From Lysobacter sp. BMK333-48F3 (GTDB lineage Bacteria; Pseudomonadota; Gammaproteobacteria; Xanthomonadales; Xanthomonadaceae): 64,000 nucleotides of DNA. A program made the position numbers and the translations under genes. The stretch spans positions 806,001 to 870,000 of the forward strand of contig NZ_JAIHOO010000001.1 in the NCBI RefSeq assembly GCF_019733395.1, read 5' to 3'. Under the pieces are notes generated by a model, which saw only the letters and a program-made list of their open reading frames with translations, did not search any database and was not told the origin of the DNA. Below are positions 50,490-58,030 of the stretch, piece after piece. The stretch's first letter is position 1, and each line of letters begins with the position of its first letter.

Positions 50490-51398
50490 TCAGACCGTCA
50501 TCGCGGTCTCGAACACGATCACCGCATCGCCGCCGATCCGCACCGACACCGGCGCTTCGTTCTCGACCGCGACTTCGACCCGCACCCGGCCGGGCCGGCC
50601 GATCGCCTCGCCCTGCCCCATCGTCGCCGCCAGGCCGTCGCGGTAGCGCGCGCGCTCGATCAGGCCGTAGCGCACCAGGTAGGCGCCGAGCGGGCCGTTG
50701 GCGTTGCCGGTAACCGGATCCTCGGCGATGCCGATCGCCGGCGCGAACATGCGCCCGTGCGCGAGCACGCCGGGCTCGGCCGCGTCGAGCGCGAACACGT
50801 GGAAACCGTTGCAGCCGATCGCGCGGCTGATCGCGGCCAGCTTGGGGCCGTCCGGCGTCAGCGCGTCCATGCGCCGGCGCGAACGCAGCGGCACCATCAC
50901 CTTGGAGTGGCCGGTGGACACGACCTGGATCGGGCCCTCGCCGAACTCCGCAGGCTCGATGCCGAGCGCGAGCGCCAACGCCTCGCGCTGCGCCGGATCC
51001 AGTTCGTGTTCGAACACGGGCGGGTTCTGCCGCATCCACACCCGCACCTCGCCGTCTTCGACCGGCTCGATTTCGATCTGCATCACCCCGGCGCCGGTCA
51101 GCTGGCGCAGCCGGCCGCGCGCGCCCAACACCTGCGCGCGCACGTAATGCGCGGCGACGGTGGCGTGGCCGCACACCGGCACCTCGACGGTCGGAGTGAA
51201 GTAGCGGATCCAGACCTCGTGGCTGTCGTCGCGCGGCGCCAGCACGAAGGCGGTTTCGGAATTGTTGAGCTCGCGCGCGATCGCCAGCATCTGCGCCTCG
51301 CTCAGCCCATCGGCGTCGAGCACCACCCCGGCCGGGTTGCCGGCGTAGCGCTGGCGGGTGAAGGCGTCGACCTGGAATACGCGGTAGCTGCGGCTCAT
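50490..51398 (-). CDS. PhzF family isomerase/epimerase-like protein
   Basis: 302 residues. Two PhzF/DapF-like halves: VDAFTRQRYAGNPAGVVLDADGLS; the catalytic Glu in ARELNNSETAFVLAP; the conserved RYFTPTVEVPVCGHATVAAHYV; and later DPVTGNANGPLGAYLVRYG. Members include the phenazine enzyme PhzF and many uncharacterised isomerases. No other phenazine genes are present here, so a different substrate is likely. It ends 11 bases from the convergent LysR gene. Hairpin copy C lies 20 bases before its start. Confidence 0.9.
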   Translation of the reverse strand: MSRSYRVFQVDAFTRQRYAGNPAGVVLDADGLSEAQMLAIARELNNSETAFVLAPRDDSHEVWIRYFTPTVEVPVCGHATVAAHYVRAQVLGARGRLRQLTGAGVMQIEIEPVEDGEVRVWMRQNPPVFEHELDPAQREALALALGIEPAEFGEGPIQVVSTGHSKVMVPLRSRRRMDALTPDGPKLAAISRAIGCNGFHVFALDAAEPGVLAHGRMFAPAIGIAEDPVTGNANGPLGAYLVRYGLIERARYRDGLAATMGQGEAIGRPGRVRVEVAVENEAPVSVRIGGDAVIVFETAMTV

Positions 51399-51417
51399 GA
51401 AGTGAAGGGACGTGACA

Positions 51418-51457
51418 GGGACGGAGGGGGTTAAGCGAGCTTAACCCCCTCCGTCCC
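51418..51457. repeat. GGGAC..TTAAGC hairpin, copy C
   Basis: Perfect 19-base arms (GGGACGGAGGGGGTTAAGC and complement) with only GA between them. It lies seven bases past the stop of the desaturase-like gene. Confidence 0.92.
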
Positions 51458-51463
51458 TGCGCG

Positions 51464-52360
51464 TCAGTGCGGCGCCTTGGCCCGCGTCGCCACCGTGTCG
51501 GCGCTGGCCGGCTCGCGCAACGGCAGCAGGTACATGCGCCAGATCGACGGCTGCTCCGGGCCGATCCCGGTCTGTTCGACCGCGCCGCGGCCGTAGGTGC
51601 CGAACAGACGATCCCAGACGATGGCGTTGCAGGCGTAATTGCTGTTGCTGTGCTCGAACACCTGCGAGTGGTGGCGGCGGTGATGGTGGCCGGCGGTGAA
51701 CAGGACGTTCCACAGCGGCGTATGCAGGCGCAGGTTGGCGTGGGCCAGGGTGGTGTTGAGCAGCGACAGCATCGCCGCCGCGACGACGATCTGCGCCGAG
51801 ATCCCGGTCAACGCCGCGACCAGGGTCAGCGGCAGGGCCAGGAACACCGCTTCGAAGGGATGGTTGCTGCCGACGTTGAGCGCGTGCAGGTTGTGGAAGC
51901 CGTGGTGGAAACCGTGCCCGGTCAGCCGCCACAGCCAGGCCCAACGGTGGATCGCACGGTGGATCCAGTAATAGATCAGGTCGCCGACGAAGAACAGCAG
52001 CAGCGCCTGCAGCGGCCACGGCCAGCTCTGCGGCCACAGCGCCGCGCCCACCGGCCCGCGCGCGCCGGCCAGCCACCGCGGCAGCCAGGCCTCGTACAAG
52101 CCGATCAACAACGCGGCGACCGCGACGCCGAACAGATACACCCCGACCAGCTTGAGCTTGGCCACGCCGCTGAGCCGCCACTGCGGCATCGCCGGCAGCC
52201 AGCGTTCCAGCCCTTCCATCGCCAGCAACAAGGCGGCCGCGGTCGCCAGCATGGCGCCTTCGCCGCCGCCCAGCGCCCACCACAACGCCAGACCGGCGGC
52301 GATCAGCACGGGGTGGCCGCAACGTTCGAACAGACGCACGAACAGCGAAGGCTGGGACAT
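51464..52360 (-). CDS. sterol desaturase / fatty acid hydroxylase family protein
   Basis: 298 residues from ATG 52360. The reading frame stays open upstream, but the family sequence starts here. Four to five membrane helices and the three histidine clusters of the family: HRAIHR, GHGFHHGFHNLH and GHHHRRHHSQ, which bind a di-iron centre. Inner-membrane enzyme that hydroxylates or desaturates lipids such as hopanoids, carotenoids or fatty chains; the substrate is unknown. Hairpin copy C follows its stop. Confidence 0.88.
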   Translation of the reverse strand: MSQPSLFVRLFERCGHPVLIAAGLALWWALGGGEGAMLATAAALLLAMEGLERWLPAMPQWRLSGVAKLKLVGVYLFGVAVAALLIGLYEAWLPRWLAGARGPVGAALWPQSWPWPLQALLLFFVGDLIYYWIHRAIHRWAWLWRLTGHGFHHGFHNLHALNVGSNHPFEAVFLALPLTLVAALTGISAQIVVAAAMLSLLNTTLAHANLRLHTPLWNVLFTAGHHHRRHHSQVFEHSNSNYACNAIVWDRLFGTYGRGAVEQTGIGPEQPSIWRMYLLPLREPASADTVATRAKAPH

Positions 52361-52488
52361 CGCGGACGATCCATCGGCGGGCGCGCGCCACGGCGGCGCG
52401 CATCCCTGGCGAGAACGCACGATAGCGCCCGCGCCGGCCGCCGCCTTGGTCCGCGATTGCGAATCGGCGCCAGACCGGGCGACGCCGG

Positions 52489-52917
52489 CTAACCGTTGGC
52501 GTTGCCGATGGTCAGGTGCAGCGCCGGCTGCGGCTCGCGCAGCAGGCCCAGCTCCTCGCGCAGATCGAGCAAGGCCGGGCAGCGCACCGGGCACCAGACA
52601 TAGCCCTGCGCCTCGTGCACCTGCGGGTCGTACTCGAAACCGACCGTCGCCCCGTCCAGGCGCCTCCACGCCGCCGGCCGCGGCGGCGTCTCGCCGCGGA
52701 TCACCGAGATATGCGGCCCCCACAGCGGCGCCTGCAGGCCGCGCGTGCGCCGATGGCCGAGCAGGTACTGATGGCGCAGATAACGGCCCAGCTCGGGATC
52801 GCAGTCCACGATCAGCCACCACAAGGTACTGCCGCCGTCGCGGCGCAGATGCCCGCCGCGGCCCAGTTGCGGGCTGTAGCGCAGGGTGCCGGTGGAGGGG
52901 AGCCAGAGGGGAGTCAT
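52489..52917 (-). CDS. 2H phosphoesterase-like protein (LigT/RNA ligase-like fold)
   Basis: 142 residues. Two H-x-T/S motifs, WGPHISVIRGE and LHLTIGNANG, are placed near the middle and at the C-terminus as in 2H phosphoesterases (2'-5' RNA ligases, cyclic phosphodiesterases). The second motif comes just before the stop. Bacterial members act on 2',3'-cyclic phosphates or 2'-5' linkages in RNA. The gene is in a small minus-strand cluster with the desaturase-like gene and a MazF-like toxin; a link to RNA damage by that toxin is speculative. Confidence 0.75.
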   Translation of the reverse strand: MTPLWLPSTGTLRYSPQLGRGGHLRRDGGSTLWWLIVDCDPELGRYLRHQYLLGHRRTRGLQAPLWGPHISVIRGETPPRPAAWRRLDGATVGFEYDPQVHEAQGYVWCPVRCPALLDLREELGLLREPQPALHLTIGNANG

Positions 52918-52942
52918 GGGAATGCGACAGGAGAATGCGACA

Positions 52943-52985
52943 GGGACGGAGGGGTTAAGCGCACGCGCTTAGCCCGCTGTGTCCC
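52943..52985. repeat. GGGAC..TTAAGC hairpin, copy D (degenerate)
   Basis: GGGACGGAGGGGTTAAGCGC facing GCGCTTAGCCCGCTGTGTCCC with several mismatches. It contains the last codons and the TAA of the MazF-like gene. Confidence 0.8.
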
Positions 52986-53382
52986 TACCGGCGCGCTGGA
53001 ACGCCGCCTGCACGAACCCCAGCCCGGCCAGGATCTGCGCCACCCGCTGCGGCGACAGCGCGCCGATACGCTCGCCCAGCCGCGCCTTGTACAACGACGA
53101 CACCTGCGACACCACCACCACGCTCTGCCGCGGCAACCCGCCCTCGCCCGGTTCCAGCAACACGTTGCCCGGTTCGCTGGCCCGGCCCAGGTTCGAACTC
53201 AGCGCGCACACCACCACGGTCGAGATCCGCGAAGCGTTGAACAGATCGTCCTGCACGACTACGTGCGGATGCGGCACCCCAGGCACGGAACCGCGCGAGG
53301 GGTCGGCTTCGATCCAGAAGATTTCGCCTTGGCGGATTAGCGTATGCCTGGGGCGATCTAGGGCAGCGGGTGCTCGGTCCAT
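52969..53382 (-). CDS. PemK/MazF family toxin-like protein
   Basis: 137 residues. The MazF fold opens with LIRQGEIFWIEADPSRGSVPG, then HPHVVVQDDLFNASRISTVVVCALSSNLGR, and VVVSQVSSLYKARLGERIG, all typical strands. MazF toxins cut mRNA at short sites. No antitoxin gene is visible on either side. The last residues (GRDTAG) and the TAA stop lie in hairpin copy D. A 13-residue N-terminal extension precedes the core; a later start is possible but there is no Met. Confidence 0.82.
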   Translation of the reverse strand: MDRAPAALDRPRHTLIRQGEIFWIEADPSRGSVPGVPHPHVVVQDDLFNASRISTVVVCALSSNLGRASEPGNVLLEPGEGGLPRQSVVVVSQVSSLYKARLGERIGALSPQRVAQILAGLGFVQAAFQRAGRDTAG

Positions 53383-53657
53383 GCGGGCGCAAGATAAGAG
53401 GAATCATTTAAGGAAAGCCGGCCTAATCTCTCAACCCTAACTAGCAGGGACACGCTAAAGAAAGCAACTATAGGAAGGCGACATGGCGCCAGCGCTACAG
53501 GTAGAACACGCACTCTTGCTATCAGGGCCAACCCAACTTCATAGCAAGCGAAGGTGCTGAGGCAGTGCATTCTAAAACCCAGACTTCCAGGCCACCCCGG
53601 GTCCACGACCCGATGTAGCCAAACCCTTTTTAGTTCAACCAAACCGATGCAAAGACC

Positions 53658-54428
53658 ATGAAAACAATCGTTCCTTGCCCAACATGTGGCGAATCAGAAG
53701 ACACGCCAACTCTGTTCTTCGCAGACTACTACGATGATCATACGATCAGGGCTCAGTGCCCTCTCGGCCATCCGGTTGTTGCAATTGTACAAAATCCAAA
53801 GTTCGAAACACTTCTCGAAACAGGAAGCGACTCACTTGTCCTGGGCCAGACCCTCCAAGCTTCAGCCGCATTCTCTAGCGCAAGAGAACGCGCATTTGAA
53901 TTCGCTACGCAAGTATTACTGCGGAGGCTCGGCATCTCACGCGACGTCTACCGAGCAATGTTCAAGGACATGTCAAGCCAATCCGAGCGACAGCTTGGCG
54001 CGTTCCTCACAGCCCACCTAGCCGTAACAAAGACCGCATTCACACTCAATCAGAGCATCCCAAAGTTTCGAAACAATGTAATACACAAGGGAAAGATCCC
54101 TCCTCCCGACGAGGCACTTTCGTTTTGCTCATCGGTTTTTGATGAAATACGCCTAGTTTGCGAAGTCCTACGCGCTCACTGCAGGGAGCAAATTGGTGCA
54201 GTGATCCTTGAGAAAAATTCCGATCGCGTGAGGGACCTAAAAGGAAGCACCAGAATCGCCACAGTCTCACTCTTCTCAATTTACTCCATCACCTCCGACC
54301 CCACTCCTGACAGCTTCGAAAGCGCCTTGGAGAAGTACAGAGAATGGAAACAATTGTTCTCCGAGAACAGCGTTTCATCGCTAATGTATTTTTTGCAAAA
54401 GAACCACAAGAAACAGGAGAACTCATAG
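53658..54428 (+). CDS. AT-rich gene: zinc-ribbon plus HEPN-like protein, unknown function
   Basis: 256 residues. Base composition is much AT-richer than in any neighbour, with A-ending codons, a sign of recent transfer. A zinc-binding N-terminus has C7-x-x-C10 and C34-x-x-x-H38 (CPTCGE; CPLGHP). A helical middle (RERAFEFATQVLLRRLG) is followed by R138-N-N-V-I-H143-K-G, an R-x4-H motif as in HEPN RNases and toxins, then another helical region. Its place next to a MazF-like toxin and an effector/immunity pair fits an RNA-cleaving defence or toxin role. This is inferred from one short motif, and a non-catalytic HEPN fold is possible. Confidence 0.55.
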   Translation: MKTIVPCPTCGESEDTPTLFFADYYDDHTIRAQCPLGHPVVAIVQNPKFETLLETGSDSLVLGQTLQASAAFSSARERAFEFATQVLLRRLGISRDVYRAMFKDMSSQSERQLGAFLTAHLAVTKTAFTLNQSIPKFRNNVIHKGKIPPPDEALSFCSSVFDEIRLVCEVLRAHCREQIGAVILEKNSDRVRDLKGSTRIATVSLFSIYSITSDPTPDSFESALEKYREWKQLFSENSVSSLMYFLQKNHKKQENS

Positions 54429-54509
54429 CTCGCCATACTCAAGAGCCCCTGGGACGACGTGCTTAGCGGGAGCCGGCATAGTGATCAATCGGAGCCGGTA
54501 CAACTTGAC

Positions 54510-55940
54510 CTATAGCGCTATCCGTGGGCCGTTCTGCGCCTGCACCGATTCTGGCGATTGCGCTTGTGCGCGCTCTTGCGCCCGCTGCTGGTTGATCTGC
54601 TCTACCTGGGTTAGGCTCTGCTCAGCAGGAACCTGCGATGCGATATGAGCATCCACGTGCGCAGTAAAAAATGGCCCCTGCTTGCCGAACGGCGCATAGA
54701 CCGCGAAGACATTCACCTCACCTTGGGCCTTAGGACGGCCGATAGACACCTCATCCAGCCGCTTGCTCAGCGGATCGGCCTTGTGTTCCCGCAGCAACGC
54801 AGCCGCTATGTTGTCGGACTGCTGTTCGTTCCATCGCCCGTCGCTACGGACGGCTTGTCGGATCAAATCGTAGGCCGCGAAGTCCGGATGCGATGGATGA
54901 TCCGCACGCGGCTGACTGGGCACTGCCGGTTGCGCGGCCTCGGCCACGTCCTTGCGTGAACCCGACGCGACGCGCGAGTGGGTGTGCGAGATGGCCTCGT
55001 AGTTACGATGCCCGTGGCTGATATCGACATAGGCGAACGACTGCCCCGCCCCACCCAGGTCGACGCCGGCCCGCTCGATCTTGCGCGGGTCGAGCTTCAA
55101 GACGGCCAAGTCTAGTTCTATGTCGGGCACATGCATCGTCGTGCCCCGAGCATAGTCGCGCCTAGCCTCGTGCAAGGTTTCCATGGCATAGGCACCGTAG
55201 TAGGCCGCGTAGCCGGAATCGCCATGCAGGCCCAGGCGCGACGCCCGATCGGTATAGCACTGCGCCACGGCTTCTACCGCCGGGCTGACCAGCTTGTTGC
55301 CGGTTCGCTGGATCCCATCGGGGGAGAGGCGAACCCCGGACGCCAACACGCCGTTCTCCACACAAGGCGTGGAAGGGTCCACCCGCCGCAGAAATTCCTC
55401 CCGATTGAAGTCGGCTGCCTGTCCGCCACTGGTACGGCTGGCCAATGCGTTCATGCCCACCAGCTCGGCCATCGCCTCGTTGCGCCGCGTGAACGCGAGA
55501 TAGCGCTCGACTGGGGCGGTTACATCTGCAGACGTTCCATCGTGTGATGCCTGCCGCACGACCTCGGTCGCTTCGTAGCTAAGCATGTAGCGCTCGCGGC
55601 GCTCGGCATCCGCCAACAACGCGTGCCCGGCCTCATGACCCAATACCACCGTGATGTTGTCCTGGCGCAATTGCGGGTCGTGCCAGCGCTGGCGGTCGAA
55701 ATTGTCGGCGGCCAGGGAAATGGTGCCCGTCTTGCTGTCGTAGCGCCCTGCTTCGTTGGGATGGTTCAAGATCGCCAGATGCTTGAGGTCGCCGTTCTGG
55801 ATCGACGACGCCAAGACGTTCGCCAGATACGGCGAGCTCGCTATGGCCACCTCCAAATCCTTCGCCGCCCCCGGAGGCAGCCCCGGTTGACGAGCCAGCT
55901 CGTCGATCAAGGGTCGGATATCAGCGCGCATCTCAGTCAT
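54510..55940 (-). CDS. putative type IV secretion effector (X-Tfe) with zinc metallopeptidase domain and XVIPCD-like C-terminus
   Basis: 476 residues from ATG 55940, which overlaps the immunity gene's stop (ATGACTGA). The N-terminal part has a zincin motif VVLGHEAGHALLA (H102, E103, H106) and, 50 residues on, NEAMAEL (E155, E159) as possible third ligand. Residues about 346-452 look like an XVIPCD, the Gln-rich signal read by VirD4 in Xanthomonas and Lysobacter: DHPSHPDFAAYDLIRQAV, then RLDEVSIGRP, VFAVYAPFGKQGPFFTAHVD and QSLTQVEQINQQ. A Gln-rich tail follows. It is expected to be delivered into rival bacteria and to attack protein or cell wall in the periplasm, given the exported immunity protein. 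Confidence 0.8.
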   Translation of the reverse strand: MTEMRADIRPLIDELARQPGLPPGAAKDLEVAIASSPYLANVLASSIQNGDLKHLAILNHPNEAGRYDSKTGTISLAADNFDRQRWHDPQLRQDNITVVLGHEAGHALLADAERRERYMLSYEATEVVRQASHDGTSADVTAPVERYLAFTRRNEAMAELVGMNALASRTSGGQAADFNREEFLRRVDPSTPCVENGVLASGVRLSPDGIQRTGNKLVSPAVEAVAQCYTDRASRLGLHGDSGYAAYYGAYAMETLHEARRDYARGTTMHVPDIELDLAVLKLDPRKIERAGVDLGGAGQSFAYVDISHGHRNYEAISHTHSRVASGSRKDVAEAAQPAVPSQPRADHPSHPDFAAYDLIRQAVRSDGRWNEQQSDNIAAALLREHKADPLSKRLDEVSIGRPKAQGEVNVFAVYAPFGKQGPFFTAHVDAHIASQVPAEQSLTQVEQINQQRAQERAQAQSPESVQAQNGPRIAL

Positions 55941-56673
55941 TTGCCTCATCGTCCTTGAAGGCATCGATGCGCAGGCTGCGCACGCAAGACTGGCCCGACA
56001 CCGTAATCACGTCCGCCAGCAGTGCGATCACGGTCCCGTCGGCGGTTTGCCTTGAGTACGACGCGTGTTCGTCGCCGGCGCGGTCGCGCCAACCTTCCTT
56101 GCCCGTGTAGCCCAGGGGCTGGACGTGCCGACGCAGGCTGTCCAGTTCAAACAGGCAGGCCCGCGGGCCCTCGTACACGACCTGCGACAGCCCCACCGTC
56201 CACTTGTCCGGTGATTCGCGATACAGCGCGTCCACCCAAACCTTGTAGATGGCGCCGCCCGGCAATGCACCGTTCGCCTCGTGACTGCCGTTTCTGTCGA
56301 CTAAGGTCAGCCCCAGTGCTTCGGCGACGCGTGCAGGCCGGGTATCCATCGGGGTTTTCAGGCCATCGATAAGCCGCAGGATGCGTTCGCGCCAAGCTTC
56401 GCCGGTCAGATCAGGACCGGGCGGTGCTGGCGGCGGCGGGGGCACCGCCGCGGTCGAAGGCCGGGAGCGCGAAACGGATTGCTCCGCGATGCGATCCAAC
56501 TGCGCGGCGACAGCATCGGCGGCCGCTTCGCCGCCCTGGGGAGCTTGTGCTTGGGTCATGGCGGCGTCCGTTTCCGTATCGGCGGCGGCTTGCGCGGGTT
56601 GCCGTGCGCAACCGAGCAAGGCCAAGCCTGCGATCAATGCGGCGGCGGGGTGGAGCCATCGAGCAGGGGGCAT
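55933..56673 (-). CDS. putative lipoprotein immunity protein (X-Tfi) for the adjacent effector
   Basis: 246 residues from ATG 56673; the frame is open further upstream without matching features. Signal sequence and lipobox ALLGC with C22, so anchored in the envelope. A Pro-rich linker (PPPPPAPPGPD) separates an Ala/Gln-rich segment from a C-terminal domain of about 140 residues with two cysteines (GPRACLFEL; GQSCVRSL). It is upstream of the effector and overlaps it by eight bases, the usual order for X-Tfi/X-Tfe pairs. A periplasmic lipoprotein is the expected form of immunity against an effector acting there. It has no known family otherwise. Confidence 0.72.
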   Translation of the reverse strand: MPPARWLHPAAALIAGLALLGCARQPAQAAADTETDAAMTQAQAPQGGEAAADAVAAQLDRIAEQSVSRSRPSTAAVPPPPPAPPGPDLTGEAWRERILRLIDGLKTPMDTRPARVAEALGLTLVDRNGSHEANGALPGGAIYKVWVDALYRESPDKWTVGLSQVVYEGPRACLFELDSLRRHVQPLGYTGKEGWRDRAGDEHASYSRQTADGTVIALLADVITVSGQSCVRSLRIDAFKDDEAND

Positions 56674-56854
56674 GGCAGCGTCCTTCGTCCCGGGTCCTGG
56701 CGGCCGCGCGATCTTAGTGCGTCCAGGGGGCGGCCTGTCGTCGAGTCTACCTACGCGAATGCTGCGTGGCTGTAGTCGAATGTGCATCCCGCGCGGCGAA
56801 ACTACTGTCGAATTTGCGGCTGCCTGCGTGCGGTTTGCGCCGGCATGCGCGGTC

Positions 56855-56881
56855 CGCGGTCGCGGCTCGCGCCGCTCCTAC
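56855..56881. repeat. isolated REP half-site
   Basis: GGTCGCGGCTCGCGCCGCTC followed by CTAC, the gtaggagcggcg repeat of the 34-kb array in inverted orientation, between the immunity gene and rodA. Confidence 0.7.
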
Positions 56882-56914
56882 CCCTGGGGATCCGGGAGCG
56901 GCGCGGCAGTCGGC

Positions 56915-58030
56915 TCAGCGGCCGCTATGCACGGGGCGGTGCGCCTTGACCGCCATCACCACGCCCAGGCCGGCCAGCAGGGACACCGCCGAGGTGCCGC
57001 CGTAGCTCAGCAGGGGCATCGGCACTCCGACCACCGGCAGCAGGCCGGAGATCATGCCGCCGTTGACGATCACGTAGACGAAGAAGGCCAGGCCCAGGGC
57101 GCCGGCGATCAGGCGCGAGTAGCCGTCGCGGGCGTCGGCGGCGATCCACAGGCAGCGACCGACCACGAACAGGTACAGGGCCAGCACGGTGGCCACGCCG
57201 ACCCAGCCGAATTCTTCGCTGAGCACGGCGAAGATGAAGTCGGTGGTGTGTTCGGGCAGGTAGTTCAGGTGCGACTGCGAGCCCTGCAGCCAGCCCTTGC
57301 CGGTCATGCCGCCGGCGCCGATCGCGATCTTGGACTGGATGATGTTCCAGCCGGTGCCGAGCGGGTCGGTTTCGGGGTTGAGGAAGGTCAGGATGCGGTC
57401 TTTCTGGTACGGCCGCAGCAGCCAGAACCAGGCCACCGGGGCGATCGCGGCGACCGCGCTGAAGGCGGCGCCGAACCACCACCACGGCAGGCCGGCCAGG
57501 TACAGGGCGAACGCGCCGCTGATGCCGACCAGCATCGCGGTGCCGAAGTCGGGCTGGAGCAGGATCAGCCCGGTCGGCGCGCCGATCAGCACGCCGGCGA
57601 TCAGCACCGTGCCCAGCTTGGGCGGCAGCGATTGGCGGTTGAGGAACCAGGCCACCATCATCGGCAGGCTGAGCTTGAGCAGTTCGGCCGGCTGGAAATA
57701 GAACACCTTCAGGTCGATCCAGTGGCGGCCGTGCTTGCCGGTGCCGATCAGCAGCACCAGCAGCAGGGGCACCATCGAGAACGCGTAGGCCATCGGCGTC
57801 CAGTTGCGCAGCTGCGACGGCGGCAGCCGCGACAGGCCCCACATCGCCGCCAGCCCGACCGCGAAACGCGAGCCCTGGGCGAAGACCATGCGGGTGGAGT
57901 GTTCGCCGGCGCTGTACAGCACCGCCAGGCCGATCGCCATCAGCGCCAGCAAGGCGCCCAGCAGCGGCAGGTCGAGGGTGCGGGCGAAGCGTTGGATCAG
58001 GTCCCACAGGTAGCGCAGGATCACTCTCAT
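56915..58030 (-). CDS. rodA: rod shape-determining protein RodA (SEDS glycosyltransferase)
   Basis: 371 residues, about ten membrane helices. SEDS motifs: HGRHWIDLKVFYFQPAELLKL, LQPDFGTAMLVGISG (with the catalytic Asp of the family nearby), QSKIAIGAGGMTGKGWLQGSQS, LPEHTTDFIFAVLSEEFGW, and PMPLLSYGGTSA. It polymerises glycan strands for side-wall growth with PBP2. ATG 58030 overlaps the mrdA stop. The 3' end faces an accessory insert instead of the rlpA/mltB genes. Confidence 0.95.
   Translation of the reverse strand: MRVILRYLWDLIQRFARTLDLPLLGALLALMAIGLAVLYSAGEHSTRMVFAQGSRFAVGLAAMWGLSRLPPSQLRNWTPMAYAFSMVPLLLVLLIGTGKHGRHWIDLKVFYFQPAELLKLSLPMMVAWFLNRQSLPPKLGTVLIAGVLIGAPTGLILLQPDFGTAMLVGISGAFALYLAGLPWWWFGAAFSAVAAIAPVAWFWLLRPYQKDRILTFLNPETDPLGTGWNIIQSKIAIGAGGMTGKGWLQGSQSHLNYLPEHTTDFIFAVLSEEFGWVGVATVLALYLFVVGRCLWIAADARDGYSRLIAGALGLAFFVYVIVNGGMISGLLPVVGVPMPLLSYGGTSAVSLLAGLGVVMAVKAHRPVHSGR

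Noticed and set aside
53358..53642. 94-residue frame upstream of the MazF-like gene as an antitoxin
   Set aside because: It overlaps the toxin's 5' end, has no MazE/AbrB or Phd-like features, and looks like a chance frame with hydrophobic content.
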